Assembly: GCF_003344785.1 (NCBI RefSeq)
Contig: NZ_QPMK01000019.1
Location: 1-64,000, forward strand
Reading direction: 5' to 3'
Source: Thalassococcus profundi
GTDB lineage: Bacteria > Pseudomonadota > Alphaproteobacteria > Rhodobacterales > Rhodobacteraceae
DNA length: 64,000 nucleotides
The stretch's first letter is position 1; the number at the start of each line of letters is the position of its first letter. Below are positions 1 to 8,996 of this stretch, in pieces. Both the position numbers and the translations under genes were made by a program. The notes below the pieces were generated by a model. The model was not told the origin of the DNA, did not search any database, and worked only from the letters and a program-made list of their open reading frames with translations.

Positions 1-435
1 ACGCTCAACATCATAGACGAGTTCACGAAGGAGGCGCTGGCGATCCGTGTCAAACGCAAGCTCAATTCTGTCGATGTAGTCGATGCTTTGACCGACCTGT
101 TCTTCCTGCGCGGTCCACCAGACTACATAAGGTCCGACAATGGCGCGGAATTTATCGCCAAGAAGGTGCGGTCATGGATCAGCGCAGTCGGTGCCGAGAC
201 AGCCTTCATTGCACCAGGATCACCTTGGGAGAACGGTTACTGCGAGAGTTTTAACGCAAGATTCAGGGACGAATTGCTGAACGGCGAGGTCTTCTACTCG
301 CTGCGGGAGGCTCAGATTCTGATCGAAAGATGGCGCCGCCACTACAATACCGTCAGGCCGCACAGCTCTCTGGGATACCGTCCACCAGCGCCGGAAAGCA
401 TTGTCCCGATAGACCAGAGGCCGACCATGCACTAA
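1..435 (+). CDS. IS3-family transposase OrfB, C-terminal part (cut by window edge)
   Basis: The frame is open from base 1 and ends at TAA 433-435, so only the C-terminal part of the protein is visible. It shows the second half of an rve/DDE integrase domain: IRSDNGAEF carries the second catalytic Asp, and the stretch around [20 protein letters not shown] carries the catalytic Glu. The usual tail [16 protein letters not shown] follows. This is the OrfB product of the IS407-like branch of IS3, which acts on the element's terminal repeats. A matching terminal repeat follows at 445-468, so this end of the element is present. Whether the copy is active cannot be judged, because its left part lies outside the window. 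Confidence 0.9.
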   Translation, partial: TLNIIDEFTKEALAIRVKRKLNSVDVVDALTDLFFLRGPPDYIRSDNGAEFIAKKVRSWISAVGAETAFIAPGSPWENGYCESFNARFRDELLNGEVFYSLREAQILIERWRRHYNTVRPHSSLGYRPPAPESIVPIDQRPTMH

Positions 436-440
436 CATTT

Positions 441-1375
441 TTAACGGACCACTCGATGGGGGCAGACCACCGCCAGAGCCTTGGGCTCAGCGGCGTCGAT
501 CATCGCAACAATTTCACCCTCCAGTTCAAGCACCGGTGTGTTTCCGTCAGCCAGAAGACGCACTGTAACGCGATGTATCAACCCGCGAAGAATATCCAAT
601 GCTCGACTCCGGATTGTCGGATCCTGCAGGTTGATAGCGAGGTCGGTAACTTTCGCCCGGTATAGCTCGGATAGCCTAGGATGAAGGCGAACAGTTGAGG
701 GCTGTGGCGCTGAGAGCTCCGCATCCATTTGGCTTCTTTTCCGTTCGAGCTCTTCAAGCTGCGCAAGTATTCCAGCAGTACGAAACCCGTCGGCGATTGC
801 GTCGTATAGGCCTTTCAGGCGACGATCCATTCCGGCGTGTTCCTTCTCTCGCGCCTTGCGCACATCTAGCTCTGCATTGCGATCGCTATTGACGGCTTCG
901 GTATATGCGGCCACAAATTCAGCGACGGCGTCGGGCCGCATAAGACGTTCGCGAAGCAGGTTTAGAACCGCGTCTTCCAAGACACCACGCTTGTAGGATC
1001 GGCGTTGTTCACAGTACGAAGCTTGCGCGCATTCGAACATGCCAGATAGTCGCGACCCACTGCAGTCACGGTTCCACCGCAACTTCCGCACACCAATTTC
1101 CCAGTTAGCAGATGGAGCCCGTGACGGGTGTTTCGAAATCGGCCCTCTTTGATACCTTTGACCCTTGGTGTCGCGTCTAGCGCCTCCTGGCGCTCTTTAA
1201 CTCGTTTCCAAAAAGCGCCTTCAACAATCCGCAGTTCTGGGACGTCTTTGATGATCCAGTCGGTCTCCGGGTTCATGCGCGAGACGCGGTTGCCGGTCGC
1301 TGGGTCTTTCACGTACCGCATGCGATTCCAGATCAATTTTCCTATGTAGAGTTCGTTGTTCAAAATGCCTGTGCC
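441..1375 (-). pseudogene. Large serine recombinase, broken (frameshift, both ends lost)
   Basis: Two overlapping frames together give the C-terminal half of a large serine recombinase. The upstream part (about 1375-1016) has the recombinase domain start GTGILNNELYIGKLIWNR and a zinc ribbon LVCGSCGG...YLACSNARK. The rest (about 1016-441) has the helical segment KRGVLEDAVLNLLRERLM and a coiled coil. A one-base frameshift near 1014-1018 separates them. The catalytic N-terminal resolvase domain is missing: the sequence stops at about 1375 against an IS3-type gene. The 3' end runs into the terminal repeat of the first IS, so the last residues (VCPHRVVR) are IS-encoded. Such enzymes integrate phages and integrative elements, and this one must be dead. 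Confidence 0.85.
445..468 (+). repeat. Terminal inverted repeat (right end) of the IS3-type element
   Basis: On the minus strand this reads TGGTCTGCCCCCATCGAGTG and continues into GGTCC. It starts with TG and has the C-rich core usual for IS407-group ends. It matches the end at 41281-41308 (TGGAGTAGCCCCCTGAAAGT on the minus strand) in the C-run and in a shared AGTGGTCC. It lies just after the transposase stop codon, as expected for the right end. Confidence 0.65.
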
Positions 1376-2158
1376 GCGACTGCGATGCTCGCGGATCTCG
1401 GTATCGCACGGCGCGGCTGATGCGCGAGAAACGGTTGATCGCGCGGCAGAAGCGGCGCTTCCAGCGCACGACGGACAGCGAACACGCCTGGCCCGTCGCG
1501 CCCAATCTCGTGGCGCAGGACTTCACGGCACATGGCCCTGACCGGAAATGGGCGGCCGACATCTCCTACATCTGGACGGCAGAGGGCTGGCTCTACTTCT
1601 CCGTCGTGCTCGACCCCTTCTCCAGGCGCGTCGTCGGCTGGGCGACGAGTGACCGACTGAAGTGCGACCTCGCCGTCGAAGCGCTCCGCCGGGCTATGAG
1701 GTCTCGCAACCCTGCGCCGGGGCTGGTCCACCATTCCGATGGCGGGTCGCAAGGCGGTCTCAACCGGTCGTCGCAACACTCTGAAACAGGAGGTTGCAAT
1801 GACGACGAAGAAACGGCGCTCGGATCGGGCGGGACGGAAGAAGTTATCATCACCCGGAAGACCGCCGGTTGCGACCGCCCAATACTGCTCTGTCGACTAC
1901 CAGGCGCTGCTCCGAAAACGCGGCATCGTGATTTCGATGAGCGGGCGCGGGAACTGCTACGACAACTCGATGGTGGAAACGTTCTTCGAGACCATCAAGT
2001 CCGAGTTGATCTGGCCGATCGCCTGGCAATCCCGCCAGCAGGCTAAAAACGCCATCGCCAGATACATCGACGGGTTCTATAACCCCGTCAGGCGACACTC
2101 ATCGCTCGGCTTCCAGAGCCCCATCGCCTTTGAGCGAAAGGCCCGCGAAGTGAGCTAA
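1376..2158 (+). pseudogene. IS3-family transposase OrfB, second copy type, interrupted
   Basis: The frame around 1402-1756 encodes YRTARLMREKRLIARQKRRF, the DDE-domain start DRKWAADISYI, and LVHHSDGGSQ. A second frame, 1883-2158, continues with YCSVDYQALLRKRGIVISMS, GNCYDNSMVETFFETIKSEL and the tail NPVRRHSSLGFQSPIAFE. Placed end to end the two halves give a normal OrfB with all three acidic residues. A foreign stretch of about 126 bp sits exactly between SQ and YC and changes frame. The N-terminal part of OrfB and any OrfA are missing on the left, where the broken recombinase begins. This element is different from the one at 1-435. Confidence 0.85.
1757..1882 (+). mobile_element. Fragment of an IS30-type element inside the IS3-type transposase gene
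   Basis: This stretch splits the transposase reading frame. It contains a ribosome site (AGGAGG, 1790-1795) and an ATG at 1799, followed by MTTKKRRSDRAGRKKLSSPG and RPPVA, which is the typical beginning of IS30-family transposases of alphaproteobacteria. The reading then switches at about 1880 straight back into the IS3-type gene. Only the promoter side and about 26 codons of the IS30-type element remain, so most of it was deleted after insertion. Confidence 0.7.
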
Positions 2159-2266
2159 ACGCTCTCCATAAAAGCCGGGCAAGTCCAAACGCTCTCCGCC
2201 AAAGCTGGGCAAGTCCACACCTCCTGGTTACTCAATTGATGCTCTCCACATCATTCGGACCAGTCC
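2157..2266. repeat. Three-unit 30-bp repeat after the IS3-type transposase
   Basis: Two adjacent 30-bp units (2157-2186 and 2187-2216) differ at only four or five positions. Each begins AAACGCTCTCC and ends GGGCAAGTCC. A diverged third unit, GCTCTCCACATCATTCGGAC plus CAGTCC, lies at 2241-2266. The units start within the stop codon of the transposase gene, so they probably represent stacked or duplicated element ends. Confidence 0.7.
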
Positions 2267-2384
2267 AACATCACTTTACGCTCTGGAACTCCACTTGAGG
2301 TCAACCTGTTGACTTGATGACGTACGATCCAGGGCGGATCACATCCGGCCTTGGCCTTAAGATTTGCTGAATAGGAATTTGGAG

Positions 2385-2741
2385 ATGGCAGAGAAAATCG
2401 AGCGAAACGAAAGCGGCGCAAGGAAAATCCCGTCTGATCTCGCCGGACCCAGCCGTCCCGGCGGCTATCACGGCGTAAGGCAACCCATACAGCCCGACGA
2501 TACGCGTGCAAAGCACACGCCCGCCAAATCCGGCCCAGTGCTCGAGAAGATCGTCGATCGCGCGCTGCGCCATGAGGGCAGCCTGCGGGATCACAATGTT
2601 TCGGTCTCCGCATTCGACGGCGTCGTGGTTTTGCAAGGCAAGGTGCCTCTGGAGTTTCAACGCACTCTCGCAACGGCGCTGGCGGCGGAAGTGCCCGGCG
2701 TGTTGACAGTCCATAACCGGCTCACTGTCAGCGAGTATTGA
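2385..2741 (+). CDS. BON-domain protein
   Basis: This is a 118-residue protein. The last 65 residues form a BON domain: VLEKIVDRALRHEG, VSVSAFDGVVVLQGKVPLEF, then a second helix and GVLTVHNRLTVS. BON domains occur singly or in pairs in periplasmic, osmotically induced proteins such as OsmY and are thought to bind phospholipid or other surfaces. No signal peptide is visible; the first 50 residues are polar and rich in Pro, Gly and Arg. I chose ATG 2385 because AGGA lies eight bases before it; a TTG seven codons earlier is less likely. The gene stands alone between the IS scrapyard and the first GH13 gene. Confidence 0.75.
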   Translation: MAEKIERNESGARKIPSDLAGPSRPGGYHGVRQPIQPDDTRAKHTPAKSGPVLEKIVDRALRHEGSLRDHNVSVSAFDGVVVLQGKVPLEFQRTLATALAAEVPGVLTVHNRLTVSEY

Positions 2742-2905
2742 GGCGCTGGTGAGATCCGCGGCGTTTCAAGCGTATGGCGCACACTTGCGCTCGGGCCTGT
2801 GGAGGAAACGCACGGACGATCCAGAACGACTTACATGCTCACACCGCCGACCCAGGCCACCCTAGGTCGTTGGTGTCGGCGCATTAGTGACGAAGGGACA
2901 AGCTT

Positions 2906-4594
2906 ATGTCGGTGACAGAACGAGACGCCGAGCTGGTGTATGCTTTCACGCACCGTGAGGTGCCGCCCGATCCGCCGGAGTGGTGGCGCGGCGCGATCTT
3001 CTACGAAGTATACACGCACTCCTTCAACGACACGATGGGCAACGGTCTGGGTGACATCAGGGGTGTGACGGAGAAACTTCCCTACATTCGCGACCTGGGC
3101 GTGGACGGACTTTGGCTGACGCCGTTCTACCCGTCGCCGCAAGAGGATAACGGCTACGACGTCAGCGATTTTACCGACGTCCACCCGTGGTTCGGACGGG
3201 TCGAGGACGTTCAGAAGCTGATCGACAGCGCGCATGAGAGCGGGTTGATGATCATGTTCGACTTCATCGCCGGGCACACGTCGGACCAGCATCCCTGGTT
3301 CCAGGAAAGCGCAAGGTCGCGCGACAATGACAAGGCTGACTGGTATGTCTGGGCAGATGCTGCGGCCGATGGCGGGCCACCGAACAACTGGATCAGTTCC
3401 TTCGGCGGCCTGGCCTGGCGCTGGGTGCCGCAACGGTCCCAGTATTGCTATCGCCCTTTTCTGGACAGTCAACCGGCATTGAACCTCGCCAACCAGCAGG
3501 TCATGGCCGCCATGCTCGACAACATGCGGTTCTGGCTGGACATGGGATTGGACGGATTCCGCCTGGATGCGATCCAGTGCATCAGTCACGACAGCGATCT
3601 TCGCTCCAACCCGCCCGCGCGGCCACGGGAAAACCCGTCCGTGGGCGGCGGGCCAAACAATCCGTTCAAACAGCAGGTGCATCTCTTCGACCGCGACGTG
3701 CCCGAAGCGATGCAGCTCCTGCAGCACTTCCGCCGGGTTGCGGAGGAGTACGATCCGCCCCGCGTCCTCATCGGGGAACTGGCCGACGTCGACAGTTCGC
3801 GGCTGGCACCGAAATACACCGCGGGTCCTGACCGTCTGCACGCGGTCTATGACTTCGACCTGATCAACCGTGCGGAGTCGTTGAACGAATGGAGCGCGAT
3901 GCTGGAAATGCGCTCCGCCTACCTTGTTCCCGGCGCCAGCCTGAACGTGCTGACGAATCATGACTCGCCACGCGCTGTCTCCAATCTCATGCCCAAGGCC
4001 TGCGAGGCCGGAGAGGCCCGGGCCGCGGCCAAGCTGTTGCTCTTCCTGCAGTGCACGTTAATGGGCGGCGCGATCCTGTTTCAGGGCGAGGAACTGGGGC
4101 TGGAGCAGCCTCATGTCCCTTACGAAGACATTCAGGACCCCTGGGCCAAGGCGCTTTGGCCGGATTTTCTGGGTCGCGACGGCGTGCGCTGCCCGCTGCC
4201 CTGGCAACGGGATGCGAAGAATTGCGGCTTTTCCGACTCCGACAGGCCTTGGTTGAAAGTACCCGAGACGTATCGCGAATCCGCCGTGGACGTGCAGGAG
4301 AGCGACCCTGACTCCGTGCTTCATTTCACCCGCAGACTGTTGCGGTGGCGCCGGTCGGTCCCGATGCTGCGCACCGCGCCCGAGCAGATCATCCTGGACA
4401 CGCCGCCGAAAACCATCGCCTTCGAGCGGCTGAAGGCGGACAATCGGCTTGTCTTCGCGGCCAATTTCGACATGAAGCCGGCCGGCATGACCCTGCCGAA
4501 CCCATCCCTTCAGGCCGAGTTTTCGCAAGGCGAGGTTGCGGTCGACGGCAGGGACCTCACCCTTGGTCCGCTGGCTGTCGCAGCGCTGGGATAA
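2906..4594 (+). CDS. GH13 alpha-glucosidase/alpha-amylase-type enzyme
   Basis: A 562-residue glycoside hydrolase of family 13, normal length for the alpha-glucosidase/oligo-1,6-glucosidase group. The barrel begins with GAIFYEVYTHSFNDTMGNGL. The catalytic set is visible: nucleophile D221 in GFRLDA, acid/base E291 in IGELAD and transition-state stabiliser D353 in NHDSPR. There is no signal peptide, so it should act in the cytoplasm on imported maltose-, isomaltose- or sucrose-like sugars; the exact substrate cannot be read. AAGGGACAAGCTT precedes the ATG. A second GH13 gene follows after 35 bp on the same strand, so the two are likely co-transcribed. A transglycosylating role is also possible. 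Confidence 0.9.
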   Translation: MSVTERDAELVYAFTHREVPPDPPEWWRGAIFYEVYTHSFNDTMGNGLGDIRGVTEKLPYIRDLGVDGLWLTPFYPSPQEDNGYDVSDFTDVHPWFGRVEDVQKLIDSAHESGLMIMFDFIAGHTSDQHPWFQESARSRDNDKADWYVWADAAADGGPPNNWISSFGGLAWRWVPQRSQYCYRPFLDSQPALNLANQQVMAAMLDNMRFWLDMGLDGFRLDAIQCISHDSDLRSNPPARPRENPSVGGGPNNPFKQQVHLFDRDVPEAMQLLQHFRRVAEEYDPPRVLIGELADVDSSRLAPKYTAGPDRLHAVYDFDLINRAESLNEWSAMLEMRSAYLVPGASLNVLTNHDSPRAVSNLMPKACEAGEARAAAKLLLFLQCTLMGGAILFQGEELGLEQPHVPYEDIQDPWAKALWPDFLGRDGVRCPLPWQRDAKNCGFSDSDRPWLKVPETYRESAVDVQESDPDSVLHFTRRLLRWRRSVPMLRTAPEQIILDTPPKTIAFERLKADNRLVFAANFDMKPAGMTLPNPSLQAEFSQGEVAVDGRDLTLGPLAVAALG

Positions 4595-4629
4595 TCCATC
4601 TTTCGATCCAGACACGGAAAGGAGCCGTC

Positions 4630-6321
4630 ATGACAGCCCCTTTGCAGCATCCGAAATCCGCCAGAGGCCACGACGAACGCTGGTGGCACCGCGCGACGGG
4701 CTACCAGGTCTACCCGCGCAGCTTTTCCGACAGCGACGGCGACGGCATGGGCGACATTCCCGGGATCATCTCGAAGCTCGGGCACCTGTCGGACCTTGGC
4801 GTGGGCTTCATCTGGCTGTCGCCGGTTTATGCCTCGCCGATGGTCGACAATGGCTACGACATCTCCGATTACCGGGACATCGCGCCGGAATTCGGAACCC
4901 TGGACGACATGGACCGACTGATCGCCGAGGCCCGCAAACGCGACATCGCGATCGTCATGGACCTTGTTGTCAATCATTCCTCGTCGCTGCACCCCTGGTT
5001 CAAGGCGGCCGCGGCGACGCGCGACTGCCCCGAACACGCCTATTACATCTGGCGCGATCCCGCTCCGGACGGCGGTCCGCCCGACGATGCGCAGGCGGCC
5101 TTCGGCGGCTCTGCCTGGAGCTTCGTGCCGGAGGTCGGGCAGTACTACTTTCATTTCTTCAGTGGCGCCCAGCCGGACCTCAACTGGCAAAACCCGGCCT
5201 TGCGGGCCGAGATCTACGACATGATGCGCTGGTGGCTGGACCGGGGTGTCGGCGGCTTCCGCATGGACGTGATCAGCCTGATCGGCAAGGACGTCGATAC
5301 GCGTATATACGAGGAAGGCCCCTACCTGCACGGGTTCCTGCAAGAGATGCATCGGGAGGTTCTGGCCGGCCGAGACCTGGTGACCATCGGCGAAAGCTGG
5401 TCCGTATCCACCGAGACCGGGCTGCGTTATTGCGGCCGGGACCGCGAAGAGCTGGATATGGTGTTTGAATTCAGCCACATCCGCGAAGGATGGCACCCCG
5501 AACTGGGCAAGTTCGCGCCCAAGCCTTTCGACCTCGTGGCCTTCAAGCGTGCCCTCTTTGCGTGGCAGGAGCTGACGCGCGACGACGGCTGGCACGCGCT
5601 GTTCCTGTCGAACCACGATCTGCCGCGGCAGGTGTCCTTCTACGCCGACGACGGCGCGCACCGTCGGCCCGCGGCGAAAACGCTGGCGACGGTTCTGCAC
5701 ATGCTTCGGGGCACGCCCTTCGTCTACCAGGGCGAAGAGATTGGCATGACCAACGCCCGGTTCGACCGGATCGACCAGTATCGCGACCTCGAGACGCTCA
5801 ACCATTTCAACGCGCAGATCGCTGAAGGGGTGGAGCCGTCGGAGTTTCTCGCCGGGGCCAACCGCAACAGCCGCGACAACGCGCGCACGCCGATGCAATG
5901 GTCGGCGGCGCCAAATGGCGGCTTCACCACGGGCACGCCGTGGATCGAGACCAACCCGAACTATCCCGACATCAATGTCGAGCAGGACCTGCCCGATCCG
6001 GACAGTATCTTTGCGCATTACAAACGGTTGATCGCACTGCGCCGCGACCGCGATGTGATCGCCTTCGGGCAGACCGAGCCGCTCTGGGAAGACGATCCCG
6101 ACATCCTTGCCTTTGAACGTCGTCTGGGAGCGGAAAGGCTTCTCGTGGTGGCCAATTTCACGAACCGGGACCAGACCCGCGCACTTCCGTCCCACCTTGC
6201 GAACCGGGCGGCGAAAGGCCTTGCCTGGTCGCACGCACCTCGCGATGACATCCCCGACAGACTGGAATTGCAGCCCTTCGAAAGCCTGGTCTGGATATTT
6301 GACGCGGAACCCGGACAGTAG
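4630..6321 (+). CDS. GH13 alpha-glucosidase
   Basis: A 563-residue GH13 enzyme. The barrel starts WWHRATGYQVYPRSFSDSDG. Catalytic residues are D213 (GGFRMDV), E255 (TIGESW) and D330 (SNHDLPR), and PMQWSAAPNGGF is the region typical of alpha-glucosidases and oligo-1,6-glucosidases. The open frame extends about 95 codons further upstream, but only ATG 4630 has a good ribosome site (AAAGGAG, 4617-4623). It forms a pair with the GH13 gene at 2906, and the two are only distantly related in sequence. It should be cytoplasmic. The presence of several GH13 genes suggests processing of alpha-linked oligosaccharides or of compatible-solute sugars such as sucrose or trehalose. Confidence 0.9.
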   Translation: MTAPLQHPKSARGHDERWWHRATGYQVYPRSFSDSDGDGMGDIPGIISKLGHLSDLGVGFIWLSPVYASPMVDNGYDISDYRDIAPEFGTLDDMDRLIAEARKRDIAIVMDLVVNHSSSLHPWFKAAAATRDCPEHAYYIWRDPAPDGGPPDDAQAAFGGSAWSFVPEVGQYYFHFFSGAQPDLNWQNPALRAEIYDMMRWWLDRGVGGFRMDVISLIGKDVDTRIYEEGPYLHGFLQEMHREVLAGRDLVTIGESWSVSTETGLRYCGRDREELDMVFEFSHIREGWHPELGKFAPKPFDLVAFKRALFAWQELTRDDGWHALFLSNHDLPRQVSFYADDGAHRRPAAKTLATVLHMLRGTPFVYQGEEIGMTNARFDRIDQYRDLETLNHFNAQIAEGVEPSEFLAGANRNSRDNARTPMQWSAAPNGGFTTGTPWIETNPNYPDINVEQDLPDPDSIFAHYKRLIALRRDRDVIAFGQTEPLWEDDPDILAFERRLGAERLLVVANFTNRDQTRALPSHLANRAAKGLAWSHAPRDDIPDRLELQPFESLVWIFDAEPGQ

Positions 6322-6345
6322 GAACCGACCGGAGATCCGGGTCGT

Positions 6346-7068
6346 TTGCATTCAATGGCTCTTGTGGCTTTCCTGATCGCCGGTGTCTTTGCCGCGGTAC
6401 ATGTCGGAATCGGAGTGTTGCGCTTTCTCGACGTGACACCGCGCAGCCGCTGGCTGTCGGCGTCTGGGGGCGTGGCGGTGGCTTACGTGTTCCTCCATAT
6501 CCTGCCGGAACTGGCGCTGCACCGGACCGTTTTCGCCGAAGCGCTGGACACCGATGCGGAACGCGCCGAGGCGCTGGTCTACAGTCTCGCCCTGGCCGGG
6601 CTGGTGGTCTTCTACGGGCTGGAACGGACCGTCAAGACGTCGCGGCGCGGCGGCGCTGTGCCCGGAGCCGGGACATTCTGGCTGCACATCGGATCCTTCA
6701 CCGTCTACAACGTCATCGTCGGCTACCTGCTCTTGCACCGGGAAAGCGACGGCGCATGGTCACTGGCGATCTATGCCTGCGCGATGATCCTGCATTTCAT
6801 CACGACCGACCACGGGCTGCGGGCCGATCACAAGGCGCGCTACGACACGCATGCGCGCTGGATTCTTGCCGCGGCGGTCATGGCGGGCTGGGCGCTCGGG
6901 ATGTGGGTGACCTTGCCCGAGTTCTGGATCGGGGGCCTGTTCGCCTTTCTCGCCGGGGGTATCGTTCTGAACGTGCTGAAAGAGGAATTGCCGGAAGAGC
7001 GCGAGAGCCGGCTCTGGCCCTTCGTGTTTTCCGCCGTTGGATACGCTGCCGTGTTGCTCGCAATCTGA
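6346..7068 (+). CDS. Multi-pass membrane protein, ZIP-transporter-like features
   Basis: About 240 residues with roughly seven hydrophobic segments. The motif VAVAYVFLHILPELALH in the second segment and NVLKEELPEERES near the end resemble the metal-binding helix and late acidic motif of ZIP-family divalent-cation transporters. The overall sequence is too divergent for a firm assignment. The gene follows the second GH13 gene by 24 bp. TTG 6346 sits 11 bases after GGAG; ATG 6355 is the alternative start. Confidence 0.6.
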   Translation: MHSMALVAFLIAGVFAAVHVGIGVLRFLDVTPRSRWLSASGGVAVAYVFLHILPELALHRTVFAEALDTDAERAEALVYSLALAGLVVFYGLERTVKTSRRGGAVPGAGTFWLHIGSFTVYNVIVGYLLLHRESDGAWSLAIYACAMILHFITTDHGLRADHKARYDTHARWILAAAVMAGWALGMWVTLPEFWIGGLFAFLAGGIVLNVLKEELPEERESRLWPFVFSAVGYAAVLLAI

Positions 7069-7349
7069 CGCCGCATTGTCGGGGAAGACCGGAACAACCG
7101 CTGCTCGGGGTCGTTCGGTTATTGATCTTGCCATGATCGGGCCGGATTGGATGCCGTGCCCAAGGACGACCCCAAGCCGTCTGCGTTGGAGCATGCGTGC
7201 CGATGACGGTTATCGCGTCAGATGATCGGGAAGGGTGCCCCTCTTCGCGGTCCGATGCCAAAACCGGCAAGTCCGGTCGTCATCGGCGCCAAGGTCTTGC
7301 GGTCGATCGCAATGAGGTTTCTCGCCGATTCAGCGGAAAGGTGGCTCCA

Positions 7350-8072
7350 ATGTGGGAGTGGATGAAGGATAACGTGACGACGCTGCAGGTGCTTGTCAGC
7401 CTGCTCTCCACGGGTGTCTGGATCGCCTACCTGCACGTCTTCGTCGCCAGTTTCAAACGGCAGACACGTTCCAGCCTGCTGATCACCCGTGTCGGCGGCC
7501 GCGATCTGAACGGGCGCTGCATCGTGTCGAACATGGGGTCGGAACCGGCCTACCTCTTGGACGTGCTTGCGGAATTCCAGGCGGATCAGGAGGTCATGAC
7601 GGTCAGCATCGTGGATCGCCTCGAGTTGTGGGACACCTCGTCCGACGTGAGCAGCGGCGTGTCTGCCGTAGGTCCGATCACCAGTGGCAGCTACGTGGAC
7701 ATCGGGCGTTTCGAGGATTTCTTCAACCGAGCGCGCAAGAAGATGGGTAAACCCAACGTCACTGAAGAAACCCAGTGCCTGAAGCTTATCGCCATTGCCG
7801 CGACAAGCCAGGCGCGCGACCTGATCGCTGCTTACCGCAACTTCGAGTTCAAGACGGTCGATAAAAACGGCACCGTTCACGTGATGCCGGTGGAGGTTGA
7901 GGCGCGGCAGGTGAAGTCGCGCCGGAAAAGGAAACAACTGACCGCTCTGCTCCAGGATCTGCAAAATAACGAAACGCTTAGCCGCGACGTGATCCCGGAA
8001 GTCGGGGAGCGGTCCGGCTGGCGCGAAGGCCTGCGCGCCGCCTGGCATGGTGTACGGGGTCGCGACCGATAG
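7350..8072 (+). CDS. Membrane-anchored protein of unknown function
   Basis: A 240-residue protein with one N-terminal membrane segment (about residues 9-30, TTLQVLVSLLSTGVWIAYLH). A basic stretch KRQTRSS follows, then a mixed alpha/beta soluble part: LLITRVGGRDLNGRCIVSNM is the start of a beta-rich region, and a basic segment KSRRKRKQL lies near the C-terminus. I do not recognise the family. The open frame continues 51 codons upstream, but that extension is basic and low quality, and ATG 7350 follows GGAAAGG. It is followed by an SDR gene after 140 bp. Confidence 0.6.
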   Translation: MWEWMKDNVTTLQVLVSLLSTGVWIAYLHVFVASFKRQTRSSLLITRVGGRDLNGRCIVSNMGSEPAYLLDVLAEFQADQEVMTVSIVDRLELWDTSSDVSSGVSAVGPITSGSYVDIGRFEDFFNRARKKMGKPNVTEETQCLKLIAIAATSQARDLIAAYRNFEFKTVDKNGTVHVMPVEVEARQVKSRRKRKQLTALLQDLQNNETLSRDVIPEVGERSGWREGLRAAWHGVRGRDR

Positions 8073-8213
8073 CCCCGCGTCGCCGCGCGGGTTCTCACGC
8101 GAGGCAAGCGAACCGAAACGCGTTGGTTCGGGCCGCTGGCGAGCGTATCAGTTTGCACAGGAACATTCGGTCGAACCACCCGTTGACCTGCCAATAGGCA
8201 AAAGGGGAAAACC

Positions 8214-8996
8214 ATGGACCTGGGATTGAGTGGCCGGCGCATCCTGATCACCGGCGCGACCGGTGGCATCGGCTTTGAAACCGCCAAAATTCTCGCCGAC
8301 GCCGGGGTGCGGCTGACGATCACCGATCTGAATGCGGATGCCGTGGCTTCGGCGGCGGACAAGGTCGGCGCGACCGGCTTGGCCAGCGACCTTTCTTCGA
8401 AAGACGGGGTCGACGCATTGTTAGCCGAGGCCGGAACGGACTTCGACGGTCTCGTGCATCTGGCGGGCGTCACCGGTGCCAAGGGCGATCCGATGACCAT
8501 GACCGAAGACGACTGGCAGGAAGCTCTCGATATCGACTTTATGTCATCCGTGCGTCTGGTCAGGCACCTCGGGCCAAGAATGGTCGAACGCGGCTGGGGA
8601 CGGATGGTCTTTGTCACATCGGAAAACGTGGCGCAGCCTTACGCGGATGAAACCGTCTACAACGCCGCGAAATCCGCTCTTCTGAGCTTTGCCAAGAGCG
8701 TCGCGATGGCACACAGCGGCAAGGGGTTGCTCGTCAACTGCGTGGCTCCGGCCTTTATCGAGACGCCGATGACGGATGGCATGATGGAAAAGCGCGCCAA
8801 GGCCGAAGGCACATCCGTCGATGAAACAATCCAGGATTTCCTGAAAGAAGAACGCCCGTTTCTGAAGCTCGGTCGCCGTGGCAAACCCGAAGAGGTGGCT
8901 CCGGTCATCGCCTTTCTGGCAAGCGAATTGTCATCCTTCGTCACGGGTGCAAACTGGCGGGTCGATGGCGGATCGGTCGGGTCCATCAACGTATGA
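8214..8996 (+). CDS. Short-chain dehydrogenase/reductase
   Basis: A 260-residue classical SDR. It has the nucleotide-binding motif TGATGGIG (residues 14-21), the acidic residue of LTITDLN that suggests NAD preference, HLAGV in place of NNAG, and the catalytic YNAAK with an upstream Ser. The end TGANWRVDGGSVGSI is typical. The reading frame overlaps the next gene (esterase) by ATGA, so the two are translationally coupled and may act on the same hydroxy- or keto-compound. The substrate cannot be read. AGGGGAAAACC precedes the start. Confidence 0.9.
   Translation: MDLGLSGRRILITGATGGIGFETAKILADAGVRLTITDLNADAVASAADKVGATGLASDLSSKDGVDALLAEAGTDFDGLVHLAGVTGAKGDPMTMTEDDWQEALDIDFMSSVRLVRHLGPRMVERGWGRMVFVTSENVAQPYADETVYNAAKSALLSFAKSVAMAHSGKGLLVNCVAPAFIETPMTDGMMEKRAKAEGTSVDETIQDFLKEERPFLKLGRRGKPEEVAPVIAFLASELSSFVTGANWRVDGGSVGSINV

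Noticed and set aside
441-1375. Active phage integrase and a prophage
   Set aside because: The recombinase lacks its catalytic domain and has a frameshift, and no phage structural or replication genes are present.
2157-2266. Three 30-bp repeats taken as a CRISPR array
   Set aside because: Two units are directly adjacent with no spacers, the third is diverged, and no cas gene is in the neighbourhood.
4510-6351. A 600-codon gene on the minus strand opposite the second GH13 gene
   Set aside because: It is an open antisense frame caused by GC-rich third positions; the product is rich in Arg, Val and Gly with no motif, and the plus-strand enzyme has its full catalytic set.
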